A stretch of 64,000 bases of DNA from Pseudomonas sp. R76 (lineage in GTDB: Bacteria > Pseudomonadota > Gammaproteobacteria > Pseudomonadales > Pseudomonadaceae). Both the position numbers and the translations under genes were made by a program. The notes below the pieces were generated by a model. That model ran no database searches. It saw only the letters and a program-made list of their open reading frames with translations, and was not told where the DNA came from. This document shows positions 40,159 through 52,661 of this stretch, in pieces. How positions within the stretch are numbered: position 1 is the first letter of the stretch; each line of letters begins with the position of its first letter. The stretch spans positions 3,906,001 to 3,970,000 of the forward strand of contig NZ_CP019428.1 of the NCBI RefSeq assembly GCF_009834565.1, in the 5' to 3' direction.

Positions 40159-41775
40159 CTAGCGCGGGGGCTTGGCCGTCTCCGGCTTATAGCCCAACCG
40201 CAGCCCGCCCCAATGCCGCCCGTTGACCATGATGGGCACTGACAAATCGTGCATCAACTCACCGGTATCACGGTTGTAGGTCTGCAACAGCACCGCTTGT
40301 TGATGGCTGCCGCAACGAATACCCGTGCGGTCTTCGAACTTACGCTTGGTACGGTTCTGCAGCGCGTCGACCTGTGGATCGCCCCTAAGCGCTTGAGAAA
40401 ACGCCTTGTTGTGCGTCGGCACATAGCCTTGAGGCGTGCAGGCGATGGCGAATACCAAGCCTTCATGGCGCGGCAGCAGCGCTTCCTGGATCGCCGGCAA
40501 GACCTGATCGGTGTAGCCGTCAAAACGCGTGTGGTACTTGCTTGGGCTGGTATTCGGGATCGGCGTGTAGCTGCGGTCAAACAGGTCCTGCAGGCTGATA
40601 CGGTTTTGCAGTACGTCTGCTTCGAACTGCTCGGCAATGCGGTTCGCGCCTTCACGGGCCAGGTCGTAGATGCGCTGGTGATAGTCATCCAGCCCGACTT
40701 CGGCCAGGCGCTCGCTGATGGTTTCGGTCTGCCCTTCCATTTGCACGGCGGCGTCGGCCAGTTGGCGGGTTTGCTGGTCGCTCACGCTCAGGTCGCTGCG
40801 CATTTGCTCCACGGCATGGAACAGGCTGTCGAGTTGCACGCGGTTGGTGTCGGTGCCCTGGGCGATTTCGTTGACCTGCCCTTCCACATCCGCCGCCAGG
40901 CTGGCGATGCTCTCCAACTGCGACCCGGCGTGCTCCACTTGCTCGACGCCGGTGTGCAAGTCCGCCGACAACTGGCGAATCTGCTCCACGACCTGCGCCG
41001 TGCGTTGCTGGATATCGGCGACCATCACCCCCACCTCATCGGTGGCCGTGGCGGTGCGCCCGGCCAGGCCGCGCACCTCATCGGCCACCACGGCAAACCC
41101 GCGCCCGTGCTCACCGGCGCGCGCCGCTTCAATGGCCGCGTTTAACGCGAGCAGGTTGGTCTGGCTGGCGATGGACTGAATCACCAGGGTTACGCGTTGA
41201 ATCTCTTCGCTGCGCTGGCTCAAGGCCTCGATCAGCTCGCGGCTGGCATTCGCGCGCTGGCTGAGTTGGTGCATGCGGGTGATCGACTGGGCCAACACTT
41301 CGCGGCCTTCGGTGCTGCGCTGGTGGGCCTGGCTGGCCGCGCCGAGGGCCTGTCGGCTGAGTTGCGAGGTGACCTTTTCAGTGCCGATCATGACTTCGGC
41401 GCTGCTGACAATTTGCTTGGCCGCGCTCAACTGCGACTGCAAACGGGCCGCCAGTTGCTTGACCGAATAGGCCACGCCGGCAGCCGAAAGCGCGTTATGA
41501 CTGGTGGTGTAGGAGAGGTCGCGGGTCAGTTCACCCATCGCATCGGACGCGGCGGAGTCTGCGCGCACGGGCTTTCGGGTTTTAAAGCGCGGTAGCCAGA
41601 CCACCAGCAAAACCAGGGGCAGGCACAGGTAGATCGGCAAGCCGGCAAACGCCAGGCCCAGCAGTACCAGCACCAGGGCGGTGCTCTGCAGGAGCGGCGT
41701 CAGCCAGCCGGGCAGCACGCGCGCCACCGTGTGCGGTGGCACTGCTGCGCCCATCAGAGATCCGTCTCCAGCCAT
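40159..41775 (-). CDS. Methyl-accepting chemotaxis protein with C-terminal sensor-like domain
   Basis: A 538-residue chemoreceptor. Two closely spaced membrane segments (residues ~22-60, [36 protein letters not shown]) leave no sizeable periplasmic domain. The cytoplasmic signalling hairpin centres on [34 protein letters not shown], the conserved CheA/CheW-contact tip. Unusually ~130 residues follow the signalling helix ([26 protein letters not shown] ... [16 protein letters not shown] ... [17 protein letters not shown]), a cache/PAS-like C-terminal domain seen in some soluble-sensing receptors, so the stimulus is probably sensed inside the cell. The start may be 41775 or the ATG at 41754. 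Confidence 0.9.
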   Translation of the reverse strand: MAGDGSLMGAAVPPHTVARVLPGWLTPLLQSTALVLVLLGLAFAGLPIYLCLPLVLLVVWLPRFKTRKPVRADSAASDAMGELTRDLSYTTSHNALSAAGVAYSVKQLAARLQSQLSAAKQIVSSAEVMIGTEKVTSQLSRQALGAASQAHQRSTEGREVLAQSITRMHQLSQRANASRELIEALSQRSEEIQRVTLVIQSIASQTNLLALNAAIEAARAGEHGRGFAVVADEVRGLAGRTATATDEVGVMVADIQQRTAQVVEQIRQLSADLHTGVEQVEHAGSQLESIASLAADVEGQVNEIAQGTDTNRVQLDSLFHAVEQMRSDLSVSDQQTRQLADAAVQMEGQTETISERLAEVGLDDYHQRIYDLAREGANRIAEQFEADVLQNRISLQDLFDRSYTPIPNTSPSKYHTRFDGYTDQVLPAIQEALLPRHEGLVFAIACTPQGYVPTHNKAFSQALRGDPQVDALQNRTKRKFEDRTGIRCGSHQQAVLLQTYNRDTGELMHDLSVPIMVNGRHWGGLRLGYKPETAKPPR

Positions 41776-41938
41776 CGTCGTTACCCCACTGCTTTGTCGT
41801 TATTGTTGCTGCATTAAACGCCACTATCGGGCCATTATCCATGAGCCTTTAGTGGGGGAGTTTGCAACAGATCAATAGACAGGGGCGTAACCGGTATTTC
41901 GCTTGGGCGCCACGTCAGCAGCGCCCAACTTCAGCACA

Positions 41939-42343
41939 TCACGCTTGACGCTGGTGCTTGTCGATCTGCTCGTGACGCTCTTGCGCTTCGATGCAGTACT
42001 TGGTGGTCGGGCTGATCAGCAGGCGCTTGAGGCCGATAGGCTCACCGCTGTCGTCGCACCAGCCAAAGGAATCTTCCTTGATGCGTTCCAGTGCACGCTC
42101 AAGCTGCGGCAGCATACGCTGGTCGCGGTCGATGGCATTCACCAGCCAGGTGCGCTCTTCTTCAACGGAAGCGGCGTCAGCCGGGTCAGCCGGGGTATCC
42201 AGGCTTTCAATGGCGATGCGGTTCTGCTCAATGCGCTCGTGGTGTTCCACTTTCATGTCCTGCAGCAACTGCTCAAAAAAAGCGTGCTGTTCGGCATTCA
42301 TGTAGTCATCCGCCGGCATGGCCAGCAACTTTTCCTTTGTCAT
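41939..42343 (-). CDS. dksA2: DksA-family protein lacking the zinc finger (DksA2-like)
   Basis: A 134-residue RNA-polymerase secondary-channel regulator. The coiled-coil tip region is DTPADPADAASVEEERTWLV, with the acidic DxxDxA tip. The C-terminal domain (FGWCDDSGEPIGLKRLLISPTTKYCIEAQERHE) keeps only two of the four zinc cysteines, as in the Pseudomonas DksA2 paralog that substitutes for DksA under zinc limitation. The start at 42343 matches the family (MTKEKLLAMPADDYMNAEQ). Regulation by Zur is expected from the family, but I did not find a Zur box by eye. Confidence 0.85.
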   Translation of the reverse strand: MTKEKLLAMPADDYMNAEQHAFFEQLLQDMKVEHHERIEQNRIAIESLDTPADPADAASVEEERTWLVNAIDRDQRMLPQLERALERIKEDSFGWCDDSGEPIGLKRLLISPTTKYCIEAQERHEQIDKHQRQA

Positions 42344-42647
42344 TGATTTCTCTATAAAAAATACGTGCATTAAGGCGAATAAGGGAGCGTTCCGGCAGAC
42401 CTCTGCAGGCCTCGGAAAGGCGCCGTTCATTTCAAGCGCCACCCGGCACTCAATTTACGAGGGGCGGCAGTCTAAGGCCGACTTGAGGGCTCAGCAACTG
42501 AAATGACAGGCATTTTTTCCCAATTAACCCCCAAAGGCACCAGGACGGGCTTGGCGAATGGTCATCGGAGTGCGTTTATAGCAAGAAATTCAGTCGTGTG
42601 GAGCTATATAGAAGACAGACGGTTAGAACTCAATGGTAAAGATCCAA

Positions 42648-42801
42648 TATGGGAGCTGGCCTATGTGAGAGCCATCCTGTGTGGGAACTGGCTTGTGTGG
42701 GAGCCGGGCTTGCCCGCGATGCAGGCAACTCGGTTTGTCAGGGATAACGAGTTGATGCGATCGCAGGCAAGCCAGCTCCCACACAGGTCGGCTCCCACAT
42801 T
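42648..42801. repeat. Composite of REP-type arms
   Basis: ATGGGAGCTGGC, TGTGGGAACTGGC and TGTGGGAGCCGGGCTTGCCC occur head to tail and are answered by GCAGGCAAGCCAGCTCCCAC and GGCTCCCACA. This is several overlapping arms, not a simple doublet. The remainder of the 42344-42822 gap has no supported gene. Confidence 0.8.
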
Positions 42802-42822
42802 GATAGGCGCTGAATGCCAGCC

Positions 42823-43845
42823 CTAGCGTTTGAGCTTGCGCTTGTTGCGATACTGGTCGATCACCACCGCGATCACGATGATCAGCCCCTTGATGATGTC
42901 CTGGATATACGCATCCACCCCAACAAAGGTAAACCCGCTGGCCATCACCCCCAGGATCAACGCGCCGATCACGGTGCCGGTGATGCGCCCTACCCCGCCC
43001 GCCAGGCTGGTGCCGCCGATGACCGCCGCCGCAATCGCATCCAGCTCATAAGACATGCCCATGCCGGCCTGGCCGGTCGCCGCACGTGCCGAGGCGACCA
43101 CACCCGCCAGCCCCGCCAGCAGCCCGGCGATGCTATAGACGATGATCAAGTGGCGCTTGACGTTGATCCCCGACGTCCGCGCCGCCTGCATATTGCCGCC
43201 GATGGCGTAGGTGTACTTGCCGTACTTGGTGTAGCGCAGGGCAATATGGAAGATCACCGCCACCACCAGGAAGATGATCACCGGCATCGCCCCATGACCA
43301 ATGGCGGTGTAGGAATCCGAGAGCATGCTCACCGGCTGGCCTTCGGTGTAATACCGCGCCAGGCCACGGGCCGAGACCATCATGCCGAGGGTCGCGATAA
43401 ACGGCGGGATACCGGTGACGGCAATGATGCTGCCGTTGATCGCCCCCGCCAGCAGCCCGACGCCCAAGCCCATCGCCACCGGGATCCACACCGGCAAATC
43501 CGTCAGGCTGGGAAACACCGCACGGGAGAAATCGGAAGTCTGCGCCAGACTGGCGGCGATCATCGCCGATAACGCCAGCACCGAACCCGAAGACAGGTCG
43601 ATACCGGTGGTAATGATCACCTGGGTTACGCCAATCGCCAGCAGGCCGATGATCGACACTTGCAGGATCATCAATACCAGGCGCTGGGAGTTCATCAGGA
43701 AACTCTGGTCGCGCACGATCCAGCCGAACAGTTCAAACACCAGGCCGATACCGATCAGCACCAGGAAGATGCTCAACTCGGTGGGCAAACGCCTGCGGTG
43801 CTTGACCGGTGCCGTGGCGGGCTTGTTGTCTGTTATTGCGTTCAT
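42823..43845 (-). CDS. iatP: Sugar/inositol ABC transporter permease
   Basis: A 340-residue permease of the ribose/xylose class (about ten membrane helices). It includes the conserved block GVTQVIITTGIDLSSGSVLALSAM and GIPPFIATLGMMVSARGLA, and IAAAVIGGTSLAGGVGRITGTVIGALILGV near the end. The start at 43845 follows AAGGTGA; the earlier frame start overlaps that site. It is the last gene of a binding-protein / ATPase / permease unit beside the inositol catabolic genes, hence the myo-inositol assignment (context-based). Confidence 0.85.
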   Translation of the reverse strand: MNAITDNKPATAPVKHRRRLPTELSIFLVLIGIGLVFELFGWIVRDQSFLMNSQRLVLMILQVSIIGLLAIGVTQVIITTGIDLSSGSVLALSAMIAASLAQTSDFSRAVFPSLTDLPVWIPVAMGLGVGLLAGAINGSIIAVTGIPPFIATLGMMVSARGLARYYTEGQPVSMLSDSYTAIGHGAMPVIIFLVVAVIFHIALRYTKYGKYTYAIGGNMQAARTSGINVKRHLIIVYSIAGLLAGLAGVVASARAATGQAGMGMSYELDAIAAAVIGGTSLAGGVGRITGTVIGALILGVMASGFTFVGVDAYIQDIIKGLIIVIAVVIDQYRNKRKLKR

Positions 43846-43903
43846 AGCCAATCACCTTCTTATTCTGTGGCACAGGCCAACCGCGGGCCTACGCTGCTGT
43901 TCG

Positions 43904-45457
43904 TCAGTGGACTACGGTCATACCCGAAGCCAACTGCATGACTTTTTCCTGGGTCGCGTCGCTACGGTCGAGGGTGCCCATCAGGTCGCCCTCGTGCATC
44001 ACCATCACCCGGTCGCTCATGCCCAGCACTTCAGGCAGCTCGGAGGAAATCATGATCACCGCCATGCCTTCGCTGGCGAGGAAGGAGATCAAGCGATAAA
44101 TCTCGGCCTTGGCGCCGACGTCGATGCCGCGGGTCGGCTCATCGAGAATCAGCAGGCGTGGGTTGGTCATCAGCCAGCGCGCCAGCAGGGCTTTCTGCTG
44201 GTTGCCGCCGGACAGGGTGTCGATGCACTGCTCCAGCGACGGGGTTTTCACCCGCAGCTTCTTGCACATGTCTTCACACAACGCGCGCAGGGCCTTTTGC
44301 TGGATAAAACCGTTGCCCGAGTAATGCGGCAACACGGCCATTTCCATGTTTTCCAGCACCGACAGGCACGGGAACAGGCCGCTGAGCTTGCGGTCTTCGG
44401 TCAACAACGCAAAACCGTTCTCGATGGCCATGTGCGGGTCAGTGATACGTATCGGTTTGCCGTCGAGGGTGATCTGCCCGCCACTGCTTGGGGTGATACC
44501 AAACAGAGTTTCCGCCACGTTGGTGCGGCCCGAGCCCATCAGCCCGGCGATGCCGAGGATTTCACCGGCGTGCAGGTCGAACGACACGTCCTTGAACACG
44601 CCGTCCAGGCGCAGGTCGCGCACCGACAGCAGCAGCTCGCCGATGGGCGTTTCGCGCACCGGGAACAGCTGGCTCAGCTCACGCCCGACCATCATCGAAA
44701 TCAGGCTGTCGCTGTTCATGCTGTCGGCGCGCTGCAGGCCGATATAGTGGCCGTCGCGGAACACCGCGACTTCATCGGCGATGGCGAACACTTCGTTCAT
44801 TTTGTGCGTGATGTAGACGATGCCTTTGCCTTGGGACTTGAGGTCGGCAATGATCGAAAACAGGTGAGCCACTTCCTTTTCGGTAATGGCCGAAGTCGGT
44901 TCATCCATGATCAGGATGTCGGAGTCGTAGGACACCGCCTTGGCAATCTCGACCATCTGCCGTTCGGCTATGCTCAGGTTGCCGACGTGTTCTTCCGGGT
45001 CCAGGTTGATGCGCAAGCGCGCCAGCAACTCGGCGGTGCAGCGGTGCATTTCGCGGTGGTTGACCATGTGCAGGCTGTTGAGCTGCTCGCGGCCGATCCA
45101 GATGTTCTCGGCGATGCTCATGTGCGGCATCAGGTTGAGTTCCTGGTGGATCATCGCGATCCCGGCCTTCTGCGCCGCCAGCGGCGTTTCAAATACGATC
45201 GGCTTGCCACGCAGGCGAATCTCCCCGGCGTCGGGCTGGTAGATGCCGGCGATGATCTTCATCAGCGTCGACTTGCCCGCACCGTTCTCGCCCATCAACG
45301 CCAACACCGAACCTGGGCGTACGCGCAGTTGCACATCGGCCAGGGCCACGACGCCGGGAAAGCCTTTGCTGATATTGAGAATTTCCAGCAGGTAGGGTTC
45401 TTCCGGCGCCAGGGGCTGGATACCGGGAGGCTGCGAGACAACCGCTTGAGCAAGCAT
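43904..45457 (-). CDS. iatA: Sugar/inositol ABC transporter ATP-binding protein (tandem ABC domains)
   Basis: A 517-residue protein with two ABC domains as in RbsA/XylG. Domain 1 has Walker [10 protein letters not shown], signature [14 protein letters not shown] and Walker [11 protein letters not shown]. Domain 2 has a degenerate Walker A (GLMGSGRTN), signature [15 protein letters not shown] and Walker [13 protein letters not shown]. It energises import through the permease encoded 58 nt downstream. The N-terminal extension (~22 residues, [16 protein letters not shown]) is unconserved. Confidence 0.9.
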   Translation of the reverse strand: MLAQAVVSQPPGIQPLAPEEPYLLEILNISKGFPGVVALADVQLRVRPGSVLALMGENGAGKSTLMKIIAGIYQPDAGEIRLRGKPIVFETPLAAQKAGIAMIHQELNLMPHMSIAENIWIGREQLNSLHMVNHREMHRCTAELLARLRINLDPEEHVGNLSIAERQMVEIAKAVSYDSDILIMDEPTSAITEKEVAHLFSIIADLKSQGKGIVYITHKMNEVFAIADEVAVFRDGHYIGLQRADSMNSDSLISMMVGRELSQLFPVRETPIGELLLSVRDLRLDGVFKDVSFDLHAGEILGIAGLMGSGRTNVAETLFGITPSSGGQITLDGKPIRITDPHMAIENGFALLTEDRKLSGLFPCLSVLENMEMAVLPHYSGNGFIQQKALRALCEDMCKKLRVKTPSLEQCIDTLSGGNQQKALLARWLMTNPRLLILDEPTRGIDVGAKAEIYRLISFLASEGMAVIMISSELPEVLGMSDRVMVMHEGDLMGTLDRSDATQEKVMQLASGMTVVH

Positions 45458-45520
45458 ATCGGGTACTCCATCAGCAGGGCGACCGTGGCCGCCCTGCTCG
45501 CTTATTGTTGTTATGAAGGG

Positions 45521-46456
45521 CTACTTGAAGTCTTTGACGTTGTCGGGGGTGATCAGCTTGAACGGGATGATCACGTTCTGCTCGACCGGCTCGTGCTTGG
45601 CCATCTTGCGCGCCGCTTCCACCGAACCCACCGCCTGGCCCTTGACATCCTGGAATGCCGACGCGGCCATGTCGCCCTTGGTAATCGCGTTCAAGCCGTC
45701 CGGTGTTCCATCAACCCCGGCGATCAACACGCTGCCCGGCTTGGCGCCTGCCGACTTCAAAGCCATGGACGCACCGATGGCCATCTCATCGTTGTTGGCC
45801 AGCACCGCATTGAACTCGCGGCCCTGGGTCAGCCAGTCGTTGACCAGCGTCATGCCACGGTCACGCAGCCAGGTACCGGTCTGTTCCTGTTCGATGGTGA
45901 TACCGGGGTATTTGGCCAGGACCTCTTTCACGCCTTTGGTGCGGTTGGTGGTGGAGTTGTTGGCCAGGTCGCCCAACAGAATCACGATCTTGCCTTTGCC
46001 ACCGAGCTTTTCGGCGATGTACTGCATTTGCAGGCGACCGGCCTCTACGTCATCGGAGGTCACGGCGACAACATCCTTGGGCAGATCCTTCTGGTCAGGA
46101 CGACGGTTGACGAACACCAGTGGAATGCCCGCCTTGGTCGCCGCACTGATGATGTTCTTGGTCGACGCGGTGTCCACCGGGTTGACGATAATCGCGTCGA
46201 CCTTCTGGCTGATAAAGTTCTCCACCTGGCTCAGCTGCTTGACCACATCAGCGCGGGCGTCTTCGAACTGCAGCTGTACACCGTCGCCTTTGGGATAGGA
46301 CTTGGCTTGCTTGTCCATGTCTTCGCGCAGGTAAGTCAGGAAGGTGTCATCAAAGGCGGACATGCTCACGCCGATCTTGAGATCGGCCGCTGTGGCAAAG
46401 CCGCTGGCAAGCAACATGGACAAGGCCAGCGCGGTAAAACGGATCGGGGTCTTCAT
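45521..46456 (-). CDS. ibpA: Periplasmic sugar/inositol-binding protein
   Basis: A 311-residue ribose-class binding protein. Signal peptide MKTPIRFTALALSMLLASGFATA. The binding lobes show IGVSMSAFDDTFLTYLRED, VDAIIVNPVDTAST, PLVFVNRRPD, VLANNDEMAIGAS and IAGVDGTPDGLNAI. It is first in the transport unit, with the candidate inositol-regulator operator ~320 nt upstream. Specificity for myo-inositol is inferred from linkage to iol genes. Confidence 0.87.
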   Translation of the reverse strand: MKTPIRFTALALSMLLASGFATAADLKIGVSMSAFDDTFLTYLREDMDKQAKSYPKGDGVQLQFEDARADVVKQLSQVENFISQKVDAIIVNPVDTASTKNIISAATKAGIPLVFVNRRPDQKDLPKDVVAVTSDDVEAGRLQMQYIAEKLGGKGKIVILLGDLANNSTTNRTKGVKEVLAKYPGITIEQEQTGTWLRDRGMTLVNDWLTQGREFNAVLANNDEMAIGASMALKSAGAKPGSVLIAGVDGTPDGLNAITKGDMAASAFQDVKGQAVGSVEAARKMAKHEPVEQNVIIPFKLITPDNVKDFK

Positions 46457-46504
46457 GAACGGTCTGTCTCCAATTTCTTGTTGGTTTTGTGGACGTTGCG
46501 TTTT

Positions 46505-46687
46505 TCAGAGCGAGGATGTGGGCAGTCGAACGATCGGTGCTCCCGGGATGCAGCACACCAGGGCGCCTTTGTTTTCGACGCACAGCACATTAAGGAAGGA
46601 GAAATAAAACGGCCGGGCGCGAGGCAGATCGCGTGGCGCTTGCTGGGCAGGGCGTAAAACTCGCAGTACAGCGTTGAAGATTTTCAT
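46505..46687 (-). CDS. Possible short ORF in the inositol transporter leader
   Basis: A 60-codon frame (MKIFNAVLRVLRPAQQAPRD ...) between the operator at 46780 and the binding-protein gene. It has no strong ribosome site and no recognisable family. It may simply be leader sequence; recorded because the leader is unusually long (~320 nt). Confidence 0.2.
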   Translation of the reverse strand: MKIFNAVLRVLRPAQQAPRDLPRARPFYFSFLNVLCVENKGALVCCIPGAPIVRLPTSSL

Positions 46688-46779
46688 CTGACGGTACCTG
46701 GTTGTTTTTGATCTTGTTTTTGTTGAGTCGCGCGGATCGAGCCCGAGACGTACTTTTTGCAACCTGGAAAAGACTCTAT

Positions 46780-46795
46780 TGGAAAATAATTTCCA
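46780..46795. promoter_or_regulatory. Candidate inositol-regulator operator upstream of the transporter unit
   Basis: TGGAAAATAATTTCCA, a perfect 6+4+6 palindrome; with flanks it reads ATTGGAAAA-TAAT-TTCCA. The site upstream of iolC reads ATTGGAAAA-AATA-TTCCA on the opposite strand. A second palindrome TAGAAT-TTC-ATTCTA (46808-46822) overlaps the end of the neighbouring oxidoreductase gene. Confidence 0.65.
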
Positions 46796-46815
46796 TATCA
46801 ACCATTTTTAGAATT

Positions 46816-47844
46816 TCATTCTATTTTTATTGAAACCACCTGCTGGCGCTCGTTGCTGAGGCGTGCGGCGTCCAATATACGGGTGGTTTCCAGCGCGTCA
46901 TAGGCGCTTACCGGCAACGGCCCCTGCCCTTGCACAGCACTCTGCAACTGGCGATAGAACTGCGTCCAGCAGCCTTTTTCCGACGGCACCCGTTCGCGCT
47001 CAGCGCCTTGTTCAAACCAGCCCCAGCGTCGATGTTCCTCCGCGCCCCAGTGCTCGCCTTCGGTTTTTGGCGACTTGCCGGCCATCAGCGCTTCTTCCTG
47101 GCCGTCCAGGCCGTCGACGGTGTAGCAACCCAGCGTGCCGCTGACACGAAAACGCGGGGCCTGGCTGTTTTGCAGCGCACTGCCCCGCAGGTGGGAAATC
47201 ACCCCGTTGGCGTGAGTCAGCGAGACAAAAAAACCGTGATCCAGCGTTGGGTATTGCGCGCTGAAGTGCAATTGCGCGAACACCCGATCCACCGGGCCGA
47301 ACAGTTGCAGTGCCTGGTCCACCAAGTGGCTGCCGAGGTCGCGCAACCAACCGCCACCGCTGGCATTGCCCACCGATTGCAGGTTGTAGCGCTCCACACA
47401 GGACTCAAACCGGGTGACCTCGCCCAGGGCGCCGGTGTCGATCAATTTGCGCAAGGTGAGGAAGTCCGAATCCCAGCGCCGGTTCTGATAGACGCTCAGC
47501 AACACGCCTTGGCGTTCGGCGGCAGTGATCAGCGCCTGGGCCTGCTCGGCATTGCTGGCGAAGGGTTTGTCGCTGACCACCGCAACGCCATGTTCGATGG
47601 CTTCCAGCACCAGGGCCGGGCGGCCTTTGAGGGTGGTGGAAATAACCAGCGCATCCACACCGGCCTCGACGATCTGGCCGATGGAATCGTAGGCCTTGAG
47701 GCCGGGATGGTCAGTCGCCAGTTGCTGGCGGCGCTCCGGGGAACGCGTCACCACGCCGACGAAGGTTGCGCCGGGCAGCGTTGCAATCAACGGCGCGTGA
47801 AAGAAGCGGCCGCCATGGCCGTAGCCGACTAGTCCGATTCGCAT
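46816..47844 (-). CDS. Gfo/Idh/MocA family oxidoreductase in inositol cluster
   Basis: A 342-residue NAD(P)-dependent dehydrogenase. Rossmann motif LVGYGHGGRFFHAPL, then the DKP (EKP-type) triad at VSDKPFASNAEQA, and GGGWLRDLGSHLVDQALQLFG with the catalytic His/Asp region. It resembles the YdgJ-type group more than IolG. It ends the iol operon, separated from iolG by a REP doublet, so it probably acts on an inositol isomer (for example scyllo-inositol) or related ketose; this is inferred from position. Confidence 0.85.
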   Translation of the reverse strand: MRIGLVGYGHGGRFFHAPLIATLPGATFVGVVTRSPERRQQLATDHPGLKAYDSIGQIVEAGVDALVISTTLKGRPALVLEAIEHGVAVVSDKPFASNAEQAQALITAAERQGVLLSVYQNRRWDSDFLTLRKLIDTGALGEVTRFESCVERYNLQSVGNASGGGWLRDLGSHLVDQALQLFGPVDRVFAQLHFSAQYPTLDHGFFVSLTHANGVISHLRGSALQNSQAPRFRVSGTLGCYTVDGLDGQEEALMAGKSPKTEGEHWGAEEHRRWGWFEQGAERERVPSEKGCWTQFYRQLQSAVQGQGPLPVSAYDALETTRILDAARLSNERQQVVSIKIE

Positions 47845-47880
47845 ACATACACTCCTTCTGGAACTGGAAACCCAATCAAG

Positions 47881-47970
47881 TGTGGGAGCTGGCTTGCCTG
47901 CGAAAGCAGTGTGTCAGTCAATGAACCCATCACTGAAACACCGCTATCGCAGGCAAGCCAGCTCCCACAT
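47881..47970. repeat. REP-type inverted pair within the iol operon
   Basis: TGTGGGAGCTGGCTTGCCTG ... CAGGCAAGCCAGCTCCCACA. It lies between two genes transcribed in the same direction, so the hairpin is in the transcript and may affect stability or stoichiometry. Confidence 0.9.
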
Positions 47971-47998
47971 TTAATGCATTTCAAGTGTAGATTTGGGC

Positions 47999-50960
<2,962 letters not shown>

Positions 50961-51022
50961 CACTTGCACCTTGTGTGAATGCAGATCCATTGTTCAACAG
51001 AGATCTAATGTGGGAGCTGGCA

Positions 51023-51844
51023 TCAGGTTCGGGGGTTTTGCAGGTGGGCGATGCTTGCCCCGATTGCCTGCTGGATATCCGCCAACGCATGCACGCTTTG
51101 CGCAAACGGCTCAAACGACAGGTAACCGCCGTACCCGCTGCTGAGCAAGGTGTCGATCTGCGCGGCATTGCCGAGAATATCGCCCTCGCCCACCAGCACG
51201 CGGTGGCCGTCGCGGATCGAATTCAGCGGCGCGTCACGGTCTTCGACGCCGGAGATATGCACCAGGCCGGTCAGTTGCGGGAAGAACTCCTGCTCGCTGG
51301 CCAGGTGATGGTGGAAGGTGTCGTGCACCAGGCGGAACACATCCAGGCCGCCAATCGACTGGATCGCATCCACCGCCACGCGTTTGCGGCGCAGTGCACA
51401 TTCTTCGAACCCCAGGGGCTCGATAAAACCGAGAATCCCGTACTCGCGCAGGATCGGCGCCAGCTCGCTCAACGCGGTGCGCAAACCAGCGGCGCGCTGG
51501 GCTTCGTTGCGCGTGTCGCCGCGCTCATTCAGCGGGCACATCACCAGGCCTTGCGCGCCGCATTCGCGGGCATAGGTGGCAAGCTTGATCGCCTGGGCGC
51601 GGCGCTCGTCATTCCACACATCAAAGGGGTACAGCGCGTTGATCGACAGCACCGTGATGCCCTGCACCGCGCACAATTCGCGCACGCGGCTGGCGGGTGT
51701 GCCGAATTCGATTTCGTGGCCGTTGAGGTCGTTGCGAATCTCAATGGCATCGCACTTGAGCGCGGCCGCCAACTGAATGAAACCCGGCAGGGGCAAGTTG
51801 GGCGCGACCATGCGGTTAAGGGCAAAACGCAGCGGCGACTTCAT
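51023..51844 (-). CDS. iolI: 2-keto-myo-inositol isomerase / inosose isomerase-type protein
   Basis: A 273-residue TIM-barrel protein of the xylose-isomerase-like family. Metal-site stretches are GFIEPLGFEECALR (Glu), RLVHDTFHHHL (Asp/His) and LSFEPFAQ (Glu). By position between iolD and iolB it would interconvert ketoinositols. A fragment of a REP arm (TGTGGGAGCTGGCATC) overlaps the end of the coding region, so the C-terminus may have been shaped by it. Confidence 0.85.
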   Translation of the reverse strand: MKSPLRFALNRMVAPNLPLPGFIQLAAALKCDAIEIRNDLNGHEIEFGTPASRVRELCAVQGITVLSINALYPFDVWNDERRAQAIKLATYARECGAQGLVMCPLNERGDTRNEAQRAAGLRTALSELAPILREYGILGFIEPLGFEECALRRKRVAVDAIQSIGGLDVFRLVHDTFHHHLASEQEFFPQLTGLVHISGVEDRDAPLNSIRDGHRVLVGEGDILGNAAQIDTLLSSGYGGYLSFEPFAQSVHALADIQQAIGASIAHLQNPRT

Positions 51845-51869
51845 TGTTGTTGTTCTCCGTTCAAACCGA

Positions 51870-52658
51870 TTAGAGGTCCAGCAGCCAGCTGTGCTGTGGG
51901 TCGTTATGGAAATGCCAGGCGCGCTTGGGGCCGGCCATCACGTTCAGGTAATACGACTCGTAGCCGTACGGCACGCTGACCGGGTGGTAACCCTCGGGCA
52001 CCACCACCAGGTCGCTGTTTTCCACGGCCATGGCCTGGTCGATGCTGCGGTCGTCGGTGTACACGCGCTGGAACACAAAGCCTTGCGGCGGGTTGATCTG
52101 GTGGTAATAGGTTTCTTCGAGAAAGCTCTGGTGCGGCAGGTCGTCGGTGTCGTGCTTGTGCGGCGGGTAGCTGGAGGAATGCCCCGACGGCGTGCGCACT
52201 TCCACCACCAGCAGCGAATGGGCCGGCTCGCTGTCGGGCAGGATGTCGCACACATAACGGGTGTTGGCGCCCTTGCCGCGTACGCTGCGCTTGCACTGCT
52301 CGGGCCGGATCAGGCGTGGCTCAAAACCTGTGGCACCGGGCGCGGCGCACACCGCGATTTGCACGTCGCTCAATGCGGTAATCTGCGCATCGGTGCCGGG
52401 CGGCAGGTAGGCGGCAAAGGGTGATTTGTCTTCGAACACCGAGTGACGATCACCGAGGTTCTGCCAGTTGAAGCCCTCGCCCTCGATATTCACCCGGCCG
52501 CTGAGCAGCACCAGGCACAACTCCTTATCACCGGCGGTCACCGGCAGGGTTTCACCGAGGCTCAGGCGGTAGGCGGCAAAGCCCACGTATTCCAGGCGCC
52601 CGGCTTCCAGGGCAACCATGGTTTGCCCACGTTTGCTGCTTTTGACCAACAAGCTCAT
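51870..52658 (-). CDS. iolB: 5-deoxy-glucuronate isomerase
   Basis: A 262-residue bicupin enzyme converting 5-deoxy-glucuronate to 5-dehydro-2-deoxy-gluconate. The metal-binding His/Glu set of the C-terminal cupin is in SYPPHKHDTDDLPHQSFLEETYYHQI, and the final PKRAWHFHNDPQHSW is a strong family signature. The start at 52658 (MSLLVKSS) lies 3 nt after the iolE stop with AGAGGAC upstream; the GTG before it is rejected. Confidence 0.92.
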   Translation of the reverse strand: MSLLVKSSKRGQTMVALEAGRLEYVGFAAYRLSLGETLPVTAGDKELCLVLLSGRVNIEGEGFNWQNLGDRHSVFEDKSPFAAYLPPGTDAQITALSDVQIAVCAAPGATGFEPRLIRPEQCKRSVRGKGANTRYVCDILPDSEPAHSLLVVEVRTPSGHSSSYPPHKHDTDDLPHQSFLEETYYHQINPPQGFVFQRVYTDDRSIDQAMAVENSDLVVVPEGYHPVSVPYGYESYYLNVMAGPKRAWHFHNDPQHSWLLDL

Positions 52659-52661
52659 CAC

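Noticed and set aside
42503..42826. 107-codon frame upstream of the transporter
   Set aside because: Its second half is translated REP sequence and it has no ribosome site.
43382..46657. 1091-codon + strand frame across the inositol transporter genes
   Set aside because: Antisense to three well-supported transporter genes; no start signal and shadow composition.
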